Assembly: GCA_938038815.1 (NCBI GenBank)
Contig: CALHTF010000157.1
Span: 1-53,643 of the forward strand
Direction of reading: 5' to 3'
Length of the DNA: 53,643 nucleotides
From: an uncultured Acidimicrobiales bacterium
GTDB taxonomy: Bacteria > Actinomycetota > Acidimicrobiia > Acidimicrobiales > SHLQ01
Of this stretch, positions 8,312 to 17,125 are shown in pieces. The notes under the pieces were generated by a model, which was given only the letters and a program-made list of their open reading frames with translations, was not told the origin of the DNA and made no database searches. Position numbers and translations under genes: made by a program. The stretch's first letter is position 1. Every line of letters starts with the position of its first letter.

Positions 8312-9424
8312 ATGCATCGCAAAATTCGACCAGCCATCATCGGGGCCGCAGCAATCGCGCTGGCGGGCTCTGGCAGTCTCACACCAGCCGCCGCATCTCC
8401 AGCGGGAACTCCGTGTGGGTCAGCGCCCACGGAAATGAACGTCATCGTCTCGGACGCATCGATCATCCGCGGAACCGACGGACCAGACTTCATCTGTGCA
8501 GGAGCTAGCGACAATCTGATACTCGCCGGCGATGGAGACGACGTCATTTTCGCCGGAAGGGGTGACGACACGGTTCGCGGCGGCTCGGGCAACGACAAGA
8601 TCTCTGGCGGCGGCGGCAGCGACAAGTTGATCGGCGGGAACGGCAAAGACAAGCTGCGTGGTGGCCCAGGAAACGACAGCATTTTCGGTGGCGATCAACG
8701 CGATCGCCTCACCGGAGGTTCCGGCGATGACACGCTGAATGGTGGTACGGGCAACGACCGTCTCAAAGGCCAACGAGGAGCCGACCAGCTCTTTGGTGGA
8801 AAAGGAAACGACAAACTCGACGGAGGCAAGTCACAACCAATCGAAAACGTCGTGGATGGCGGGTCAGGAACTGACAAGTGCGAAAACGGTTTGCCTAATC
8901 GTTGTGTCACCGCGACCGCAACCGGAGAAATCGAGGTCCAGGTCAGTCGTTTCTCCGAGAGCGAGGGTCACGGATGGCTTCGAGGACAAGACTGGACCGC
9001 TGGACGAACAATCGCCGTCGACGTTTTCAACACGAATGGCGAGGCTCAAGATAGCCAAAAGATTGAGGTTGACGAGTTCGGGAGAGTCGGCGGACAGATC
9101 GATTTGGCGTTCGGCCATCTCGTTCGATTCACCGACCCCGCGACCACCGCAAGCCGTGAGGTGACCTTCAGCTTCCGGGTCAGCCAAGACAACGGCACGG
9201 TGTTCGGAAGCGCAACCCGAGAGGCGTCGCTCGAGCATCAGGGCCGAAACGGCGTCGGCACCGCAGAGTTCACCTGGAGTGGTCCAGGAAACGACTACCT
9301 GCAGACACCGATTGTGGTCGAACCACATGATGGCTACTGGGAGCTGCCCTCATCGATCGGCGGAGCGTCAAGCTTGCTCTGGACCGACGAAGACGGTGAC
9401 CGGGTGCGCTACGTGCTCGGCTAG
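8312..9424 (+). CDS. Secreted RTX (hemolysin-type calcium-binding repeat) protein
   Basis: A 370-residue secreted protein. The N-terminus MHRKIRPAIIGAAAIALAG followed by an Ala/Ser-rich stretch is a Sec signal peptide, probably cleaved near AAAS-PAG. Residues about 50-190 carry about ten glycine/aspartate nonapeptides of the GGxGxDxLx type (GGSGNDKIS, GGPGNDSIF, GGTGNDRLK), which form a calcium-bound beta-roll. The C-terminal 170 residues form a domain I do not recognise. The start is the ATG at 8312, with GAGGAAAA as ribosome binding site. A 14-bp inverted repeat precedes it and a possible regulator gene follows. Base composition is less GC-rich than in neighbouring core genes. The function could be adhesion or a surface layer; no protease or lipase motif is visible. 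Confidence 0.9.
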   Translation: MHRKIRPAIIGAAAIALAGSGSLTPAAASPAGTPCGSAPTEMNVIVSDASIIRGTDGPDFICAGASDNLILAGDGDDVIFAGRGDDTVRGGSGNDKISGGGGSDKLIGGNGKDKLRGGPGNDSIFGGDQRDRLTGGSGDDTLNGGTGNDRLKGQRGADQLFGGKGNDKLDGGKSQPIENVVDGGSGTDKCENGLPNRCVTATATGEIEVQVSRFSESEGHGWLRGQDWTAGRTIAVDVFNTNGEAQDSQKIEVDEFGRVGGQIDLAFGHLVRFTDPATTASREVTFSFRVSQDNGTVFGSATREASLEHQGRNGVGTAEFTWSGPGNDYLQTPIVVEPHDGYWELPSSIGGASSLLWTDEDGDRVRYVLG

Positions 9425-9442
9425 GGAGTCCGGAACTGTGCC

Positions 9443-9482
9443 GGAGCCGTCGGTCGATTCTTCCGGGTCGAACGACGGCTCC
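9443..9482 (+). terminator. Hairpin after the RTX gene
   Basis: GGAGCCGTCG at 9443-9452 pairs perfectly with CGACGGCTCC at 9473-9482 around a 20-base loop, 18 bases after the RTX stop. No T-run follows, so it may be a stability hairpin and not a Rho-independent terminator. Confidence 0.45.
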
Positions 9483-9521
9483 TGCACAACCTCCGACAAA
9501 TCGCGAGGAGCTCACCGTTAC

Positions 9522-9527
9522 TAGGGT
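9522..9527 (+). promoter_or_regulatory. -10 box of the HTH regulator gene
   Basis: TAGGGT followed by 6 bases and then the ATG at 9534, the same leaderless geometry as elsewhere in the window. The GGTGAGG just before the start could alternatively serve as a weak ribosome binding site. Confidence 0.45.
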
Positions 9528-9533
9528 GAGGCG

Positions 9534-10235
9534 ATGAACCAAAAGCGTCGTCCGGTTGAGGACACGAAGGCTCAGCTCATCGACCATGGCCTCAACGAGC
9601 TCATCAAAGGCAGAGTGAAGATTTCCGCCGGTGGACTGTCTTTGGAAAAGGCCCACAAAGAACTTGGGATTCCACGGTCATCCGCCTATGCCGCATGGTC
9701 GCACGAAACCCTCAAGCCCCAAGACGCGTATCGCAGAACCGTGCTCCTACACGCCCGGGATCTATCACTGCAGCGTTTCAACGATGACCAGCTGGCTAGT
9801 GCCCTACAGATGGTCGTCGATGGAGCTCCCTTTGAAGATGTGGTCCGCATCGTCGGCAACCAGGCAACTACCTGGCCGCCTCCCGATGGATGGGAGATCG
9901 AAATCGCAGCAGCTTGCGCCACTGTGAGTCTCACCGATTCAGAACGCCAGGAACTTACTGCTTCGCTACGCGAACAATTCGAGGACTTCAGCGAAAACCT
10001 ATACGGAGACCTTCTGGAGCACTACGGATTCGAACCCCGTCCCTCATACGGTCCGGACGCCATAATCAGCTTGGCGAACGGCATCGCAATGATCATCGAA
10101 GGCAACTACGTCGTCGGTACCGAGGACCCAGGTCTTTGTTCCGCCACAATCGATCGCAACGGTGATGGGAAGCTCTGGACAATAGGCAGTATCTGCATCG
10201 CGAGTGTGATCGATGAGTTTTTTCATCGACCATGA
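9534..10235 (+). CDS. Possible TetR-like HTH regulator
   Basis: A 233-residue soluble protein. Residues about 10-60 (DTKAQLIDHGLNELIKG, then GLSLEKAHKELGIPRSSAYAAW) look like the three-helix DNA-binding domain of TetR-type regulators, with LSLEKAHKELGIPRSSAY as the helix-turn-helix. The remainder, with a helix NDDQLASALQMVVDGAPFEDVVRIV, would be the ligand or dimer domain; I cannot match it to a family. It follows the RTX gene on the same strand with its own predicted promoter. GC content is visibly lower than in flanking core genes, so gene transfer is possible. A natural target is the inverted repeat at 8238-8291, but this is inference. Confidence 0.75.
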   Translation: MNQKRRPVEDTKAQLIDHGLNELIKGRVKISAGGLSLEKAHKELGIPRSSAYAAWSHETLKPQDAYRRTVLLHARDLSLQRFNDDQLASALQMVVDGAPFEDVVRIVGNQATTWPPPDGWEIEIAAACATVSLTDSERQELTASLREQFEDFSENLYGDLLEHYGFEPRPSYGPDAIISLANGIAMIIEGNYVVGTEDPGLCSATIDRNGDGKLWTIGSICIASVIDEFFHRP

Positions 10236-10264
10236 CTGCGGCCCTTTAGCAGTCGCCCGAAGGG

Positions 10265-11461
<1,197 letters not shown>

Positions 11462-11469
11462 AGCTGCTG

Positions 11470-11475
11470 ATCCTA
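11470..11475 (-). promoter_or_regulatory. -10 box of icd
   Basis: TAGGAT on the minus strand, 8 bases before the ATG at 11461. The predicted leader is about 2 bases. Confidence 0.5.
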
Positions 11476-11537
11476 TCGCCTCTGAGGGGCGCGCGAAGCC
11501 CTAGGACCCACAGAACGCCAACTTTCGCGGGCGGTTC

Positions 11538-12395
11538 TTATCCGGCGTTCGCTTCGGCGGCCGCAACCGTGTTCTGGAGCAACATGGCGACCGTTACGGG
11601 GCCAACGCCACCGAGGCGAGGGGTAACCCAACTTGCGGTTTCGTTCACGGCTTCGTCGACATCGGGCAGCAACTTCTTGCCTTCCCAGCTGATGCCACCG
11701 CTGACCACCACAGCGCCCGGCTTGATCATGTCGGGGGTGATGACGCTCGGCGAACCGACCGCCGCGACGACGATGTCGGCGTTGCGGGTGTAGTCGGAGG
11801 CGTTGGGTACACCGGTGTGCACGGTGGTGACCGCTGCGTTGGCGCCCTGCTGCTTGGTGGTGAGCAACAGCGACAACGGGCGACCCAAGGTCGGGCCACG
11901 GCCCAAGATCACGACGTTCTTGCCCGCAACGTCGATCCCGTAGTGCACAAACATGGCCAAGATGCCGGCCGGGGTGCAGGGCACGGGGCCGTCTTGTTGC
12001 AGTACCAGCTTGCCGAGGTTGGTGGCGTGGAGGCCGTCGGCGTCCTTGCTCGCATCCATCTTGTCGAGTGCCGCGATAAAGTCGAAGTTGTCGGGCACTG
12101 GGCTCTGGATGATGAACGCGTCGACCGCTGGGTTGTTGTTGAACTCTTCGACGGCGGCGATGAGCGACGACTGTCCGCCACTCTGGGGGATCTCGATGTT
12201 GTGCGAGGCAATGCCGACCGACTCGCATGTCTCGTGTTTCTTGCGTACGTACCCGGCGCTCGCTTCGTCGTCGCCCACCAAGATCGTTCCAAGACCTGGG
12301 GTGATGCCCCGGTCTTCGAGGGCGGTTACCCGACGGCGTACACCTTCGAGGATGGATTCGGCTACCGGTGCTCCGGCAAGAAACTCTGCAGTCAT
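11538..12395 (-). CDS. folD: Bifunctional methylenetetrahydrofolate dehydrogenase/cyclohydrolase
   Basis: 285 residues; interconverts 5,10-methylene-, methenyl- and 10-formyl-tetrahydrofolate, which supplies formyl groups to PurN and PurH, encoded nearby. The catalytic lysine is in YVRKKHETCESVGI, the folate-site aspartate in KDADGLHATNLGKL, PCTPAGILAMF is the family signature, and the NADP site has VVILGRGPTLGRPLSLLL. The usual LPLP of the folate loop reads SPVP here (IIQSPVPDNF), a mild divergence. The ATG at 12395 follows a TAACCT box by 7 bases, so the mRNA is probably leaderless. Confidence 0.95.
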   Translation of the reverse strand: MTAEFLAGAPVAESILEGVRRRVTALEDRGITPGLGTILVGDDEASAGYVRKKHETCESVGIASHNIEIPQSGGQSSLIAAVEEFNNNPAVDAFIIQSPVPDNFDFIAALDKMDASKDADGLHATNLGKLVLQQDGPVPCTPAGILAMFVHYGIDVAGKNVVILGRGPTLGRPLSLLLTTKQQGANAAVTTVHTGVPNASDYTRNADIVVAAVGSPSVITPDMIKPGAVVVSGGISWEGKKLLPDVDEAVNETASWVTPRLGGVGPVTVAMLLQNTVAAAEANAG

Positions 12396-12402
12396 GGGCC
12401 GG

Positions 12403-12408
12403 AGGTTA
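12403..12408 (-). promoter_or_regulatory. -10 box of folD
   Basis: TAACCT on the minus strand, 7 bases before the ATG at 12395. The predicted +1 lies within one base of the start codon. Confidence 0.5.
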
Positions 12409-12505
12409 TCGTCTCTTGAGGGTATTGCTGCCACTGTGCTGCTTTGTTCCGGCAGTGCATCCACGCCCCGACACCCGCACCCGCCGTCCCCCAGCCCCGA
12501 AAACA

Positions 12506-12590
12506 AAACCCTGACTCAACCCTGACTCTGAGTCAGGGGACACTGTCCCGTGACTCTGAGTCACAGTTTGTAACTCTGAGTCACAGTTTG
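12506..12590. repeat. Cluster of CTGACTC/GAGTCAG palindromes
   Basis: Between folD and the rhomboid gene. It holds the perfect palindrome CCCTGACTCTGAGTCAGGG (12520-12538), then GGGACACTGTCCC (12537-12549), then GTGACTCTGAGTCAC (12550-12564), then a direct repeat ACTCTGAGTCACAGTTTG at 12553-12570 and 12573-12590. The stretch ACAAAACCCTGACTC at the left end is identical to the left arm of the terminator after glgA at 53235. It looks like a dispersed REP-like palindrome and could also serve as an operator for the rhomboid gene. Confidence 0.7.
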
Positions 12591-12624
12591 CAACGCGGAG
12601 TCCGGGTGCGGTTCTGGCAGGTCC

Positions 12625-12630
12625 TAGACT
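12625..12630 (+). promoter_or_regulatory. -10 box of rhomboid gene
   Basis: TAGACT, 9 bases before the ATG at 12640; the predicted leader is about 3 bases. The palindrome cluster lies immediately upstream, over the -35 and further upstream region. Confidence 0.5.
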
Positions 12631-12639
12631 TGGGACACC

Positions 12640-13455
12640 ATGTTTCCCCTTTGGGACGAAAACCCCACCAAACGCCCCGCGGTCGTCACGATCGGGCTCA
12701 TCATCATCTGCGTTGCCGTCTTCTTCTTGGTGCAACCCCAAGACACCGTGCAAGGCGACATCGAGTTCACCTACGAATACGCAGCCGTTCCCTGCGAGGT
12801 CATGCAAGGTCGTCCGCTGACGGTTGAAGAAACCGACGACACCGTGTCGGGCCGCGACCAAACCGCATGCGACGACAACGTTGCTGAAAGCGAACGCAGC
12901 TACTTCCCCGGCAAGAACGTCTTCCTTGCGCTGATCACCTCGATGTTTCTGCACGGCAGCCTGATGCACCTCGGCGGCAACATGTTGTTCCTGTGGGTAT
13001 TCGGCAACAACGTCGAAGATCATGTGGGGAGGTTCAAGTACATCCTCTTCTACCTTGCGGCGGGCATCGCCGCGACGATCGCCCACGTGTTAGCCCAGAT
13101 CGATTCGACCATCCCGGTCATCGGCGCGTCAGGAGCGATCGCCGGCGTCATGGGCGCATACGCGGTCTGGTTCCCTACAGCCAAAGTTCGCACCATCGTT
13201 GTTGTGATGATGATGCGCCTACCCGCCATCGTGCCTCTCGTCGTTTGGCTGGGCTCGCAGTTCTTCATTGGCCCCGACGAAGGGGTTGCCTGGATGGCCC
13301 ACGTCGGCGGGTTCGTGTTTGGCGCGGCGATCGCTTTGTTGGTCCGAGGCTTCACCGGTATTCGCGAGAAGGTCTGGGAAGACAAGTACAACGTCCCCGA
13401 AACCCCCGGCGGATGGGACAACCGCTACGGCGGTCTCGGCGATCGACCCTGGTAG
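12640..13455 (+). CDS. Rhomboid family intramembrane serine protease
   Basis: A 271-residue polytopic membrane protease that cleaves within transmembrane helices. The first helix (about residues 14-31) is followed by a roughly 60-residue extracytoplasmic loop. HGSLMHLGGNM supplies the oxyanion asparagine (Asn114), IGASGAI the nucleophile (Ser164) and AHVGGFVFG the general base (His221). The six-helix core is complete and a short hydrophilic C-terminal tail follows. It has a nearly leaderless promoter. The stop abuts the convergent SnoaL-like gene with no gap. The substrate is unknown. Confidence 0.95.
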   Translation: MFPLWDENPTKRPAVVTIGLIIICVAVFFLVQPQDTVQGDIEFTYEYAAVPCEVMQGRPLTVEETDDTVSGRDQTACDDNVAESERSYFPGKNVFLALITSMFLHGSLMHLGGNMLFLWVFGNNVEDHVGRFKYILFYLAAGIAATIAHVLAQIDSTIPVIGASGAIAGVMGAYAVWFPTAKVRTIVVVMMMRLPAIVPLVVWLGSQFFIGPDEGVAWMAHVGGFVFGAAIALLVRGFTGIREKVWEDKYNVPETPGGWDNRYGGLGDRPW

Positions 13456-13881
13456 TCAGCTAGCTCGTTCCGTTCCGAGCCACTGGTCGATCGCCGCCTG
13501 GTCGGTTTCGAAAATCCGACACGTCCGTAGCTTCTGATCGACCACGGTGAACTCGAGTGCTCGGGTGAGGTCGAGCGTGTGATTCGGGTCGGACGAGTTC
13601 GACCACCGCTCGACCACCACAGCGATGATCGACTGCGAACCTTCGAACACATCGATGACCTCGACGGGCACCCTATTGGTGAGTCCCTGAAGCGCGAGGA
13701 GCGCATCGACCGACGCCGCCTGCCCGATATGTTGCCCGGCGAGGTGATTGTCGCCAGGCCAGGTGAGGACAAGATCGTCGTGGTAGAAGCCGAGCACGGT
13801 CACGACGTCGCCGGCCAGCCACGCGCGGCAGTAGGCCTCGACAACCTGGCGATCGGAGAGCGGTTGTGCTGATTCGTCCAT
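13456..13881 (-). CDS. SnoaL-like / NTF2-fold protein
   Basis: A 141-residue alpha+beta barrel protein of the SnoaL / limonene-epoxide hydrolase-like group. The N-terminal helix VVEAYCRAWLAGDVVTVLGFYHDDLVLTW is characteristic, followed by strands such as IIAVVVERW and LEFTVVDQKLRTCRIFE. Such proteins are small isomerases, hydrolases or ligand-binding proteins; no specific activity can be assigned. I chose the ATG at 13881, 7 bases after a weak GACACT box; an ATG 7 codons earlier is also possible. Confidence 0.8.
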   Translation of the reverse strand: MDESAQPLSDRQVVEAYCRAWLAGDVVTVLGFYHDDLVLTWPGDNHLAGQHIGQAASVDALLALQGLTNRVPVEVIDVFEGSQSIIAVVVERWSNSSDPNHTLDLTRALEFTVVDQKLRTCRIFETDQAAIDQWLGTERAS

Positions 13882-14000
13882 AGCTAACAGTGTCGCCCAC
13901 ATGCTCTAGCGCCACGATTACGTGGGAGGTAATTATCGAAACACCGCACCCGCACGTCGGGAACAACATGGGTCAGGTGCGTCTGACCCACTTTCGCGCT

Positions 14001-14897
14001 TTACAAGAGCTGGTCGTGCACTGTTGCCGGGTCGGCGAAAAACCGTTGCCACAACGCCGTCGACTCGAGTTGGTCGAAGCTGGTCGGCACGATCCCTTCC
14101 TCGGCGCTGGTTTCGACGACCGTTGCTCCGGGAATTCCCATCAGGAACGGCGAGTGGGTCGAGATGATGAACTGCGAGCCCTGCTTCACCGACTCGTTGA
14201 TGATCGCCACCAACCGCATTTGGCCCTGAATCGACAGGGCTGCTTCGGGTTCGTCGAAGATGTACAAACCCTTTCCCGTAAATCGGCTCTCGGCTAACGC
14301 CAAGAACGACTCGCCGTGCGATTTGTTGTGCAGGTCGGGAAAGATCGCCGCCACTCCCCCATACGGGTCGTCGTCTTTGGTGATGTGGGTGGCCATCCCG
14401 TAGAAGGTTTCCGAGCGCAGAAACCAGCCCCACTTCGGCCGTGATACCCATCGCAGCGTGAGGTGGTCGGCCAACGCGCTGTGGGTGTCGTAGGTGGTGA
14501 ACATCAAGTTCCGGCTGCCGCCCTCGGCGTTGAACCCTGCGGCGACCGCAATGGCTTCGATCAGGGTGGACTTCCCCGATCCGTTGTCGCCGGCCAAGAT
14601 CGTGATGGGTCCAAACGTCAATCGGTCGAGCGTCTTCACTACCGCAAGATCGAAAAAGTACGGCCGCTCGGTGTCGGGCGCAACGGGCTCGTTGTCGGGC
14701 GCTTGCGCCGGCGCAACCTTGTCCTGGTACCAGTCGGGAAAGTCGTCGGGGTCAAAGTCGCTCGCCGCATCGGCATCGTTGCGGTCGATGGCGTCGGCTT
14801 CGCCGCCCGAATCGTCGAGACCGGTTCCGGCGCCGTCGTCGTCAACCACCGACTCGCGAAAAACAACAGATTCAAGAAACGGCGCAACCACACCCAA
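14001..14897 (-). CDS. ABC-type AAA family ATPase (COG3910-like)
   Basis: A 298-residue soluble SMC/ABC-like ATPase without membrane domain. Walker A is GDNGSGKST, the signature-like motif is SHGES, Walker B is LYIFDEPEAALS and the switch histidine is in ISTHSPFL. The helper motif AIAVAAGFNAEGGSRN is typical of the COG3910 predicted ATPases. An unusual acidic insert of about 45 residues (DDDGAGTGLDDSGG and following, residues about 19-63) sits between the first strand and the first core segment. The start is uncertain: TTG at 14897 or GTG at 14891. The cellular role of the family is unknown; related proteins act in DNA repair or phage defence, but nothing here decides. Confidence 0.85.
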   Translation of the reverse strand: MGVVAPFLESVVFRESVVDDDGAGTGLDDSGGEADAIDRNDADAASDFDPDDFPDWYQDKVAPAQAPDNEPVAPDTERPYFFDLAVVKTLDRLTFGPITILAGDNGSGKSTLIEAIAVAAGFNAEGGSRNLMFTTYDTHSALADHLTLRWVSRPKWGWFLRSETFYGMATHITKDDDPYGGVAAIFPDLHNKSHGESFLALAESRFTGKGLYIFDEPEAALSIQGQMRLVAIINESVKQGSQFIISTHSPFLMGIPGATVVETSAEEGIVPTSFDQLESTALWQRFFADPATVHDQLL

Positions 14898-14915
14898 GGT
14901 CTACCAAACCCTTCC

Positions 14916-14963
14916 AAAATTTTCGCGTGGAACCCGCTCAGAGCGGGTAACCGCGATCAGAAA
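14916..14963 (-). repeat. Conserved 3' element, copy 1 (after purH)
   Basis: Read on the minus strand, TTTCTGATCGCG, then the hairpin ACCCGCTC-TG-GAGCGGGT-type core, then TTCCACGCGAAAATTT, 17 bases after the purH stop. A near-identical copy follows the ROK gene at 22813-22860 in the same orientation relative to its gene. CGCG on each side can extend the stem. It is possibly a 3'-end processing or termination element. Confidence 0.65.
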
Positions 14964-14980
14964 CGGGACGGCGACGCAAC

Positions 14981-16519
14981 TTAGTGCTTGAAGTGGCGTT
15001 GGCCGGTGAAGACCATGGCCATGCCCGCCTCGTTGGCTGCCTCGATGACTTCTTCGTCGCGGATGGAACCACCGGGCTGAATCACCGCGGTAGCGCCGGC
15101 TTCGATCGCTGCTTCGAGTCCGTCCTTAAACGGGAAGAAGGCATCGCTGGCACACGCCCCGCCAGCGGCCCGACCGTCGGCTTTCTCGGCGGCGATTCGT
15201 CCGGCGTCGCGCCGGTTCTGCTGGCCGGCACCAATACCCACCGCCTGGCGATCCTTGACCAACACGATGGTGTTCGAGCTTGTCTTGGCGGCGCAGCGCC
15301 AGGCGAACTCGAGGTCGAGCCACTCGGCGTCGGTCGGGGTGCGCTCGGTCGCCACGGTCCAGTCGGCCCGGTCGATGGTAACGCGATCGGCGGTCTGCAC
15401 AAGCAGACCTCCGTCGACGGCCCGCATGTCGAGCGGCGGCGTGTTCGGGGCCGAAGCTTCGAGCACGCGAAGGTTCTTCTTTTCGAGCAGCTTGGCGAGT
15501 GCCGCGGGCTCGTAGCCCGGCGCCACGATTACCTCGGTGAACACGTCGGCCAACGCCTCGGCCAAGGCCAGCGGCACCTCACGGTTTACGGCCACGATCC
15601 CACCAAAGGCCGACACCGGATCGCCGGCATGAGCCAACTGGTAGGCGGTGGTGATGTCGTCATGACTTGCGAGTCCACACGGGTTGGCGTGCTTGATCAC
15701 CGCAACGGTCGGGGCCTCAAAGTCATAGGCGAGACGATGGGCGGCTTCGGTGTCGAACACGTTGAGGTACGACATGGCCTTGCCGCCGTGCTGGGTTGCG
15801 GTCTCCCACCAGCCACCGCCGCCGATCGCCCGGTAGCGGGCGCCGACCTGATGTGGGTTCTCGCCGTACCGAAGGTCGCCGGTCTTCTCGAGCGCCAGAT
15901 GCAACGTCTCGGGCAGCGTGCCGACTTCGGTGTCCGGGTCGGAATCGTCGAACCAGCTCACGACCGCCGCGTCGTATGCCGCGGTGTGGGCGAAGGCGCG
16001 ACGAGCAAGCGATCGACGAGTTTCGGCCCGGATCTCACCGTGTTCGCGTACCTCGGTCAGCACCTCGTCGTAGTCGCCCGGGTCGACGACTACGCCAACG
16101 AACTTATGGTTCTTGGCGGCGGCTCGGACCATGCACGGGCCGCCGATATCGATGAGCTCTTCGGGTTCGGTTGCCGAGTGCTCGAAATCTGCGGTGGTCG
16201 AACCAAATGGGTAGAGGTTGCCCACTACCAAATCGATCGGGTCGATGTTGTTGGCCACCAAGTCGGCCTGATGTTCGGGGTCGTCGCGGTCGGCCAGGAT
16301 GCCGCCGTGAATCCGAGGGTGCAGGGTGACCACCCGGTGCCCGAGCATGATCGGCGAGCCCGTGTACTCGGCCACATCGACCACGGGGATACCCGCCTCG
16401 GCGATCTTTCCTGCCGTGCCGCCGCTGGAGATCAGGGCCCAGCCTGCGTCGTGGAGCCCTTGGGCGAGGTGGACGATTCCGGTCTTGTCGTACACCGACA
16501 GCAATGCGCGCTTGGTCAT
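14981..16519 (-). CDS. purH: AICAR transformylase / IMP cyclohydrolase
   Basis: 512 residues; the last two steps of IMP synthesis. The N-terminal cyclohydrolase domain (about 1-195) contains SVYDKTGIVHLAQGL, SSGGTAGKIAEAG, NLYPFG and IDIGGPCMVRAAAKNH. The transformylase domain carries KHANPCGLA and ends with FPFKDGLEAAIEAGATAVIQ. The usual RVKTLHP motif reads RVVTLHP, so the lysine corresponding to human ATIC Lys66, implicated in cyclohydrolase activity, is a valine. The start ATG overlaps the purN stop by 4 bases (ATGA), which implies translational coupling. 10-formyl-THF would come from the nearby folD product. Confidence 0.96.
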   Translation of the reverse strand: MTKRALLSVYDKTGIVHLAQGLHDAGWALISSGGTAGKIAEAGIPVVDVAEYTGSPIMLGHRVVTLHPRIHGGILADRDDPEHQADLVANNIDPIDLVVGNLYPFGSTTADFEHSATEPEELIDIGGPCMVRAAAKNHKFVGVVVDPGDYDEVLTEVREHGEIRAETRRSLARRAFAHTAAYDAAVVSWFDDSDPDTEVGTLPETLHLALEKTGDLRYGENPHQVGARYRAIGGGGWWETATQHGGKAMSYLNVFDTEAAHRLAYDFEAPTVAVIKHANPCGLASHDDITTAYQLAHAGDPVSAFGGIVAVNREVPLALAEALADVFTEVIVAPGYEPAALAKLLEKKNLRVLEASAPNTPPLDMRAVDGGLLVQTADRVTIDRADWTVATERTPTDAEWLDLEFAWRCAAKTSSNTIVLVKDRQAVGIGAGQQNRRDAGRIAAEKADGRAAGGACASDAFFPFKDGLEAAIEAGATAVIQPGGSIRDEEVIEAANEAGMAMVFTGQRHFKH

Positions 16520-17091
16520 GAAGTTCCTTCCAAAACGGTGCCCCGTTCGAGGATGTCTTTGATGGTCTGGACATACAGCGGCCGCTCGACCGCTTTGATT
16601 CGTTCGTGCAGGGATTCTTCGGTGTCGCCGTCGAGCACCGGCACCTCGGCTTGGGCGAGGATCGGCCCGTCGTCGACCGCCAAGGTCGCAACGTGCACCG
16701 TGCATCCGGTGACTTCCACACCAGCTTCGAGGGCCGCGGGGACGGCGTGCCAGCCCTTAAACGCTGGCAGCAAGGCGGGGTGGGTGTTGACGACCTGGCC
16801 GGCGAAGTGGTCATACAGCGGCTGGCCAAGAATCGTCCCGTACCCGGCCATCACCACCAGATCGATCCGGTGGTCGAGCAACACGTCGACCACCTGTTGG
16901 GTGAACCCATCGCGGTCAAAGTCGTCACCGTAGGTGAGTCGCTCGATGAGCACTTCTGGTACGTCGCCGTTAGTCGCCACGGTCTGGGCCCGACATCGGC
17001 GGTCGGTCACAACCACCTCCACGGGCAAGCCCTCGGCGATCATCGACTCGAGGATGGTTCCGCTGCCGGAGGCGAGTACTGCGAGGCGCAC
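16516..17091 (-). CDS. purN: Phosphoribosylglycinamide formyltransferase
   Basis: 191 residues; transfers formyl from 10-formyl-THF to GAR in purine synthesis. The N-terminal RLAVLASGSGTILESMI is the phosphate-binding loop, NTHPALLPAFKG carries the catalytic Asn and His, and VDDGPILAQAEVPV the catalytic Asp. Its sequence is somewhat divergent (VVMAGYGTILG where LAGFMRILS is common), but all key residues are present. The GTG at 17091 lies 7 bases after a TACGTT box, so the mRNA is probably leaderless; the upstream in-frame extension is not supported. It is coupled to purH by a 4-base overlap. Confidence 0.94.
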   Translation of the reverse strand: MRLAVLASGSGTILESMIAEGLPVEVVVTDRRCRAQTVATNGDVPEVLIERLTYGDDFDRDGFTQQVVDVLLDHRIDLVVMAGYGTILGQPLYDHFAGQVVNTHPALLPAFKGWHAVPAALEAGVEVTGCTVHVATLAVDDGPILAQAEVPVLDGDTEESLHERIKAVERPLYVQTIKDILERGTVLEGTS

Positions 17092-17098
17092 GTGAGCG

Positions 17099-17104
17099 AA
17101 CGTA
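17099..17104 (-). promoter_or_regulatory. -10 box of purN-purH
   Basis: TACGTT on the minus strand, 7 bases before the GTG at 17091. No purine riboswitch fits between promoter and start. Confidence 0.5.
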
Positions 17105-17125
17105 GTTGGCGGCCCGATCCCGCAA

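Noticed and set aside
14984..16933. A 649-codon open frame on the plus strand
   Set aside because: It is antisense to purH and purN and has no recognisable domain. The same applies to the frame 48023-49573 opposite glgP.
17092..17125. A purine riboswitch before purN-purH
   Set aside because: Only 34 bases separate the genes, and the predicted transcript starts at the GTG, so no aptamer fits.
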